Source: Bradyrhizobium sp.
Lineage (GTDB): Bacteria; Pseudomonadota; Alphaproteobacteria; Rhizobiales; Xanthobacteraceae
Length of the DNA stretch: 44,414 bases
Assembly (NCBI GenBank): GCA_028290305.1
Contig: JAQGKC010000464.1
Span: 1 to 44,414, forward strand
Reading direction: 5' to 3'
The notes beneath the pieces are model-generated. The model was given only the letters and a program-made list of their open reading frames with translations, was not told the origin of the DNA and searched no databases. The first letter of the stretch is position 1. The number at the start of each line of letters is the position of its first letter. Made by a program: the position numbers and the translations under genes. Below are positions 42,240 to 44,414 of this stretch, piece by piece.

Positions 42240-43301
42240 ATGGACATGCCGATCTCTGACAAGGAAACTCAAAGTACGCCCGACGCACCAAGTGACGGAC
42301 GAGAGAAAGACGCGCGCACCGCGACGCGTATTCCTTCCATTATCGTCGGTGTCGTTGCAGCTACCGTCGTCGCGCTTTCCGTCTTCTATCTCTTGCGACC
42401 GGAACCACTTCTCGTACAGGGCGAGGTCGATGCAACACGGCTCGATATAGCTGCGCGTGTCGACGGACGGGTCAAGGAAATACCCGTCGAACGTGGCCAG
42501 AACGTTCCTGCAAGGGCAGTCCTCGTACGGATCGACAATCCCGAAACGCTGGCCAAACACGAGCAGATGAGGGCGGCCAAGGCTGTTGCGGAGGCCCAGC
42601 TTGCCAACGTACTTGCCGGAACACGGGTGGAAGCCATTGCCGCACGGAAAGCGGAAATGGAGCGCGCGCAGGCGGCTCTGGTGCTGGCGCAGAAGACCTT
42701 TGACCGCACTCACACGTTGACCGAGCAAGGCAACGCGCCGCAAGCCCGCCTCGACCAAATGACCGATGCGCTGCACGAAAGCGAGCGCGCAGTCGATCAG
42801 GCCAAATCGGCCTATGAACAGGCGGTCAATGGCTACACTAAGGAGGAGCGGGCTATTGCCAGGACCAACGTCGAAAAGGCCGATGCCGATATCCAGAGCG
42901 TTCAATCGATCCTCGATCAACTCCTGATCTATGCTCCCGTAGCCTCGCAGATCTATCAGCGCAATGTGGAGCCGGGCGAATATGTATCGCCGGGCGTGCC
43001 GCTCGTGACCTTGATCGATTTGGCCGACGTCTGGGTCCACTTCGATCTTCGCGAGGATCTCGTCAAGAGCTTGAAGGTCGGCGATCGATTTGATGTCCGC
43101 ATTCCGGCTCTCGATGACCGCCGTGTTACGGTCGAGGTCAAGCTTATTGCGACCAAGGGCGAATATGCGAGCTGGCGGGCCACGCGTGCTTCCGGCGATT
43201 TCGACTTGCGGACGTTTTCGATCCGAGCCTACCCGGTGCAGCCGATACCCGAGCTGCGACCGGGGATGAGCGCCTATCTCGACTGGCGGTCGCGGCAATG
43301 A
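42240..43301 (+). CDS. HlyD-family membrane fusion protein
   Basis: This 353-aa periplasmic adaptor has one N-terminal membrane helix (PSIIVGVVAATVVALSVFYL), then a biotinyl-lipoyl-like half (EVDATRLDIAARVDGRVKEI), a long helical hairpin rich in Ala, Glu and Gln (about residues 95-205), and the return lipoyl and beta-barrel parts (IYAPVASQIYQRNVEPGEYV, LREDLVKSLKVGD). AAGGGAG precedes the ATG. The stop overlaps the next gene, an ABC-2 permease, so the pair resembles YhiI/YhhJ-type export systems. The ATPase and outer membrane part would lie beyond the window. Confidence 0.88.
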   Translation: MDMPISDKETQSTPDAPSDGREKDARTATRIPSIIVGVVAATVVALSVFYLLRPEPLLVQGEVDATRLDIAARVDGRVKEIPVERGQNVPARAVLVRIDNPETLAKHEQMRAAKAVAEAQLANVLAGTRVEAIAARKAEMERAQAALVLAQKTFDRTHTLTEQGNAPQARLDQMTDALHESERAVDQAKSAYEQAVNGYTKEERAIARTNVEKADADIQSVQSILDQLLIYAPVASQIYQRNVEPGEYVSPGVPLVTLIDLADVWVHFDLREDLVKSLKVGDRFDVRIPALDDRRVTVEVKLIATKGEYASWRATRASGDFDLRTFSIRAYPVQPIPELRPGMSAYLDWRSRQ

Positions 43302-44414
43302 GGCCGGCAAAGCCCGGATTTCTGCTGGTCGCGCGGCGCGAGTGCCGCTGGCTGTTTCATGATCGTGTGGCGCTGCTCTTGATCTTCGGCGTGCCTCTCT
43401 TTGCGTTCGTGGTTCTCACGACCGTCTTCAGCCATCCGGTCATCCGAGGGCTTGGGGTGACGGTCGTCGACGAGGACAGGTCGGACGCTTCACGCGCCCT
43501 GGTGGAATACGTCGCGGCGTCTCCGAGCCTGACAATCGTCGACCACACTGGTACGCTGTCCACGGCCGTACAGGACATACGGTCGGGCAAGGCGATCTCG
43601 GCAATCCATATCCCGCCGGATTTCGAGCGCGATCTAAAGGCCCAACGCCGCCCGCAGGTTGTCGGTTTCTATAACCAGCAGTTCCTGACGGCGGCCGGTA
43701 TTGCGTCCTCAGGCCTGAGCGATGCGCTTTCCGCCGCGGCGGCCGTGGCCGCCCCCGCCAACCGCGCCGCACCCGCACCAGCTTCCATGGGAACGCTCGC
43801 CGCGGAGACCATCGCGCTAGTCAATCCGCAAAAGAACTATGCGCAGTTCCTGCTGCGCGCGCTGCTGCCGATGATTATCCATGTGGTGATCACCCTGGCC
43901 GCAGGCTATTCGGTCGGATCCGAATTCCGCCGTCGCGACGCACGGGCCTGGCTCGAAAGTGCCGGCGGCGATCCGGTCGTCGCGCTGGTCGGCAAGCTCG
44001 CGCCGCTGTTCGGCATCTTCTTTCTCATCATGTTGGCTGAACCGCTCTTCCTGGAGGGAGTGCTGCAGATCCCCTTCAAGGGAGACGTGCCGTTGATGGT
44101 GACTGCAGGCTCGCTCCTGATTGTTGCTCATCTGTCGCTGGGAGCCTTGCTGCAGCTCCTGGCCGGCGACCTGGCGTCAGGGCTGGGACTTGCGGGTCTC
44201 TTCGTCTCTCCTGCGTTCGGCTATGCCGGCGTCGGCTTTCCCACGATCGGCATGAATGCGTTTGCGCAAGTCTGGAGCGCGATTCTGCCGCTGCGCTGGT
44301 ACATGGCCGTCTTGCTGGGACAAGCGGCGCGCGGATTGCCGGTCTCGGAATCCGCCGTTCCCTTCGCGGCGCTCGTGGGTCTGACGGTGCTCTATGCCGG
44401 CCTCGCTTTGCTGC
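43298..44414 (+). CDS. ABC-2 type export permease (YhhJ-like), 5' part
   Basis: The first 372 residues are present; the gene runs off the right edge. It overlaps the HlyD gene stop as ATGA. After a cytoplasmic start (ARRECRWLFHDRV) comes a first membrane helix (LLLIFGVPLFAFVVLTTVF), then a long periplasmic domain of about 130 aa (PQVVGFYNQQFLTAAG is typical), and from about residue 185 several further helices (LLPMIIHVVITLAAGYSVG and so on). This is the layout of ABC-2 permeases working with HlyD partners. The exported compound is unknown. Confidence 0.87.
   Translation, partial: MRPAKPGFLLVARRECRWLFHDRVALLLIFGVPLFAFVVLTTVFSHPVIRGLGVTVVDEDRSDASRALVEYVAASPSLTIVDHTGTLSTAVQDIRSGKAISAIHIPPDFERDLKAQRRPQVVGFYNQQFLTAAGIASSGLSDALSAAAAVAAPANRAAPAPASMGTLAAETIALVNPQKNYAQFLLRALLPMIIHVVITLAAGYSVGSEFRRRDARAWLESAGGDPVVALVGKLAPLFGIFFLIMLAEPLFLEGVLQIPFKGDVPLMVTAGSLLIVAHLSLGALLQLLAGDLASGLGLAGLFVSPAFGYAGVGFPTIGMNAFAQVWSAILPLRWYMAVLLGQAARGLPVSESAVPFAALVGLTVLYAGLALL

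Noticed and set aside
42240..44414. Type I secretion system exporting the Ig-repeat protein
   Set aside because: The permease is of ABC-2 (YhhJ) type without a fused ATPase, unlike a type I exporter, and the genes are 16 kb away in a separate unit.

Overview
The window looks like chromosomal DNA of a Bradyrhizobium-type alphaproteobacterium (Nitrobacteraceae). The grounds are high GC and codon use typical of the group, two families of intergenic palindromes known from Bradyrhizobium and Rhodopseudomonas (both copies of the 'CAATCCAGGG' type and one 'CCGGAATGACG' type), and a mosaic of paa, liv, TRAP and molybdenum-hydroxylase genes. The species call is an inference; no rRNA or tRNA was found.

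Region by region. (1) 1-4654: end of a phenylacetate operon (paaD 3' part, paaE) facing a convergent paaI-paaK pair, then a quinone-reductase-like MDR gene. (2) 4776-6609: a YeeE/YedE membrane protein, a very small membrane ORF and a conserved hypothetical gene, followed by a 545-bp gap that holds a decayed yeeE tail, an 18-bp tandem repeat and two leader hairpins. (3) 7155-13132: a six-gene branched-chain/amide-type ABC importer operon with two tandem paralogous binding proteins and a strong hairpin between the binding proteins and the permeases. (4) 13449-15404: an MDR oxidoreductase divergent from its LysR regulator. (5) 15691-20557: a PhyH dioxygenase, an orphan MCE/MlaD-like protein and a TRAP transporter (SBP plus fused DctQM). 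(6) 20763-26229: a 1362-aa Ig-repeat surface or secreted protein behind a TIGR03032/DUF4915-like gene. (7) 26343-32063: an MBL-fold protein with a zinc ribbon and a possible 35-aa follower, a TetR regulator, and a PaoABC-like molybdenum aldehyde oxidoreductase operon. (8) 32178-39503: two HxlR regulators bracketing a CoA-transferase/enoyl-CoA hydratase pair, then a second molybdenum hydroxylase (small-large-FAD order). This looks like a catabolic island for an aromatic or heterocyclic acid handled as a CoA thioester. (9) 39504-42239: a decayed accessory stretch with a deleted alpha/beta-hydrolase relic and several very small genes, including a two-gene unit whose second gene carries an amber codon. 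(10) 42240-end: an HlyD-family adaptor and an ABC-2 permease, cut by the window edge.

The genes as a whole describe a soil oligotroph with several organic-acid and aromatic uptake and degradation modules, each with a local regulator and, in several cases, a visible palindromic operator candidate. The least ordinary parts are the Ig-repeat protein with its TIGR03032 neighbour, the second molybdenum hydroxylase/CoA island with its 23-bp perfect palindrome, and the small-gene graveyard before the HlyD operon. All function calls come from reading motifs; no database search was run.
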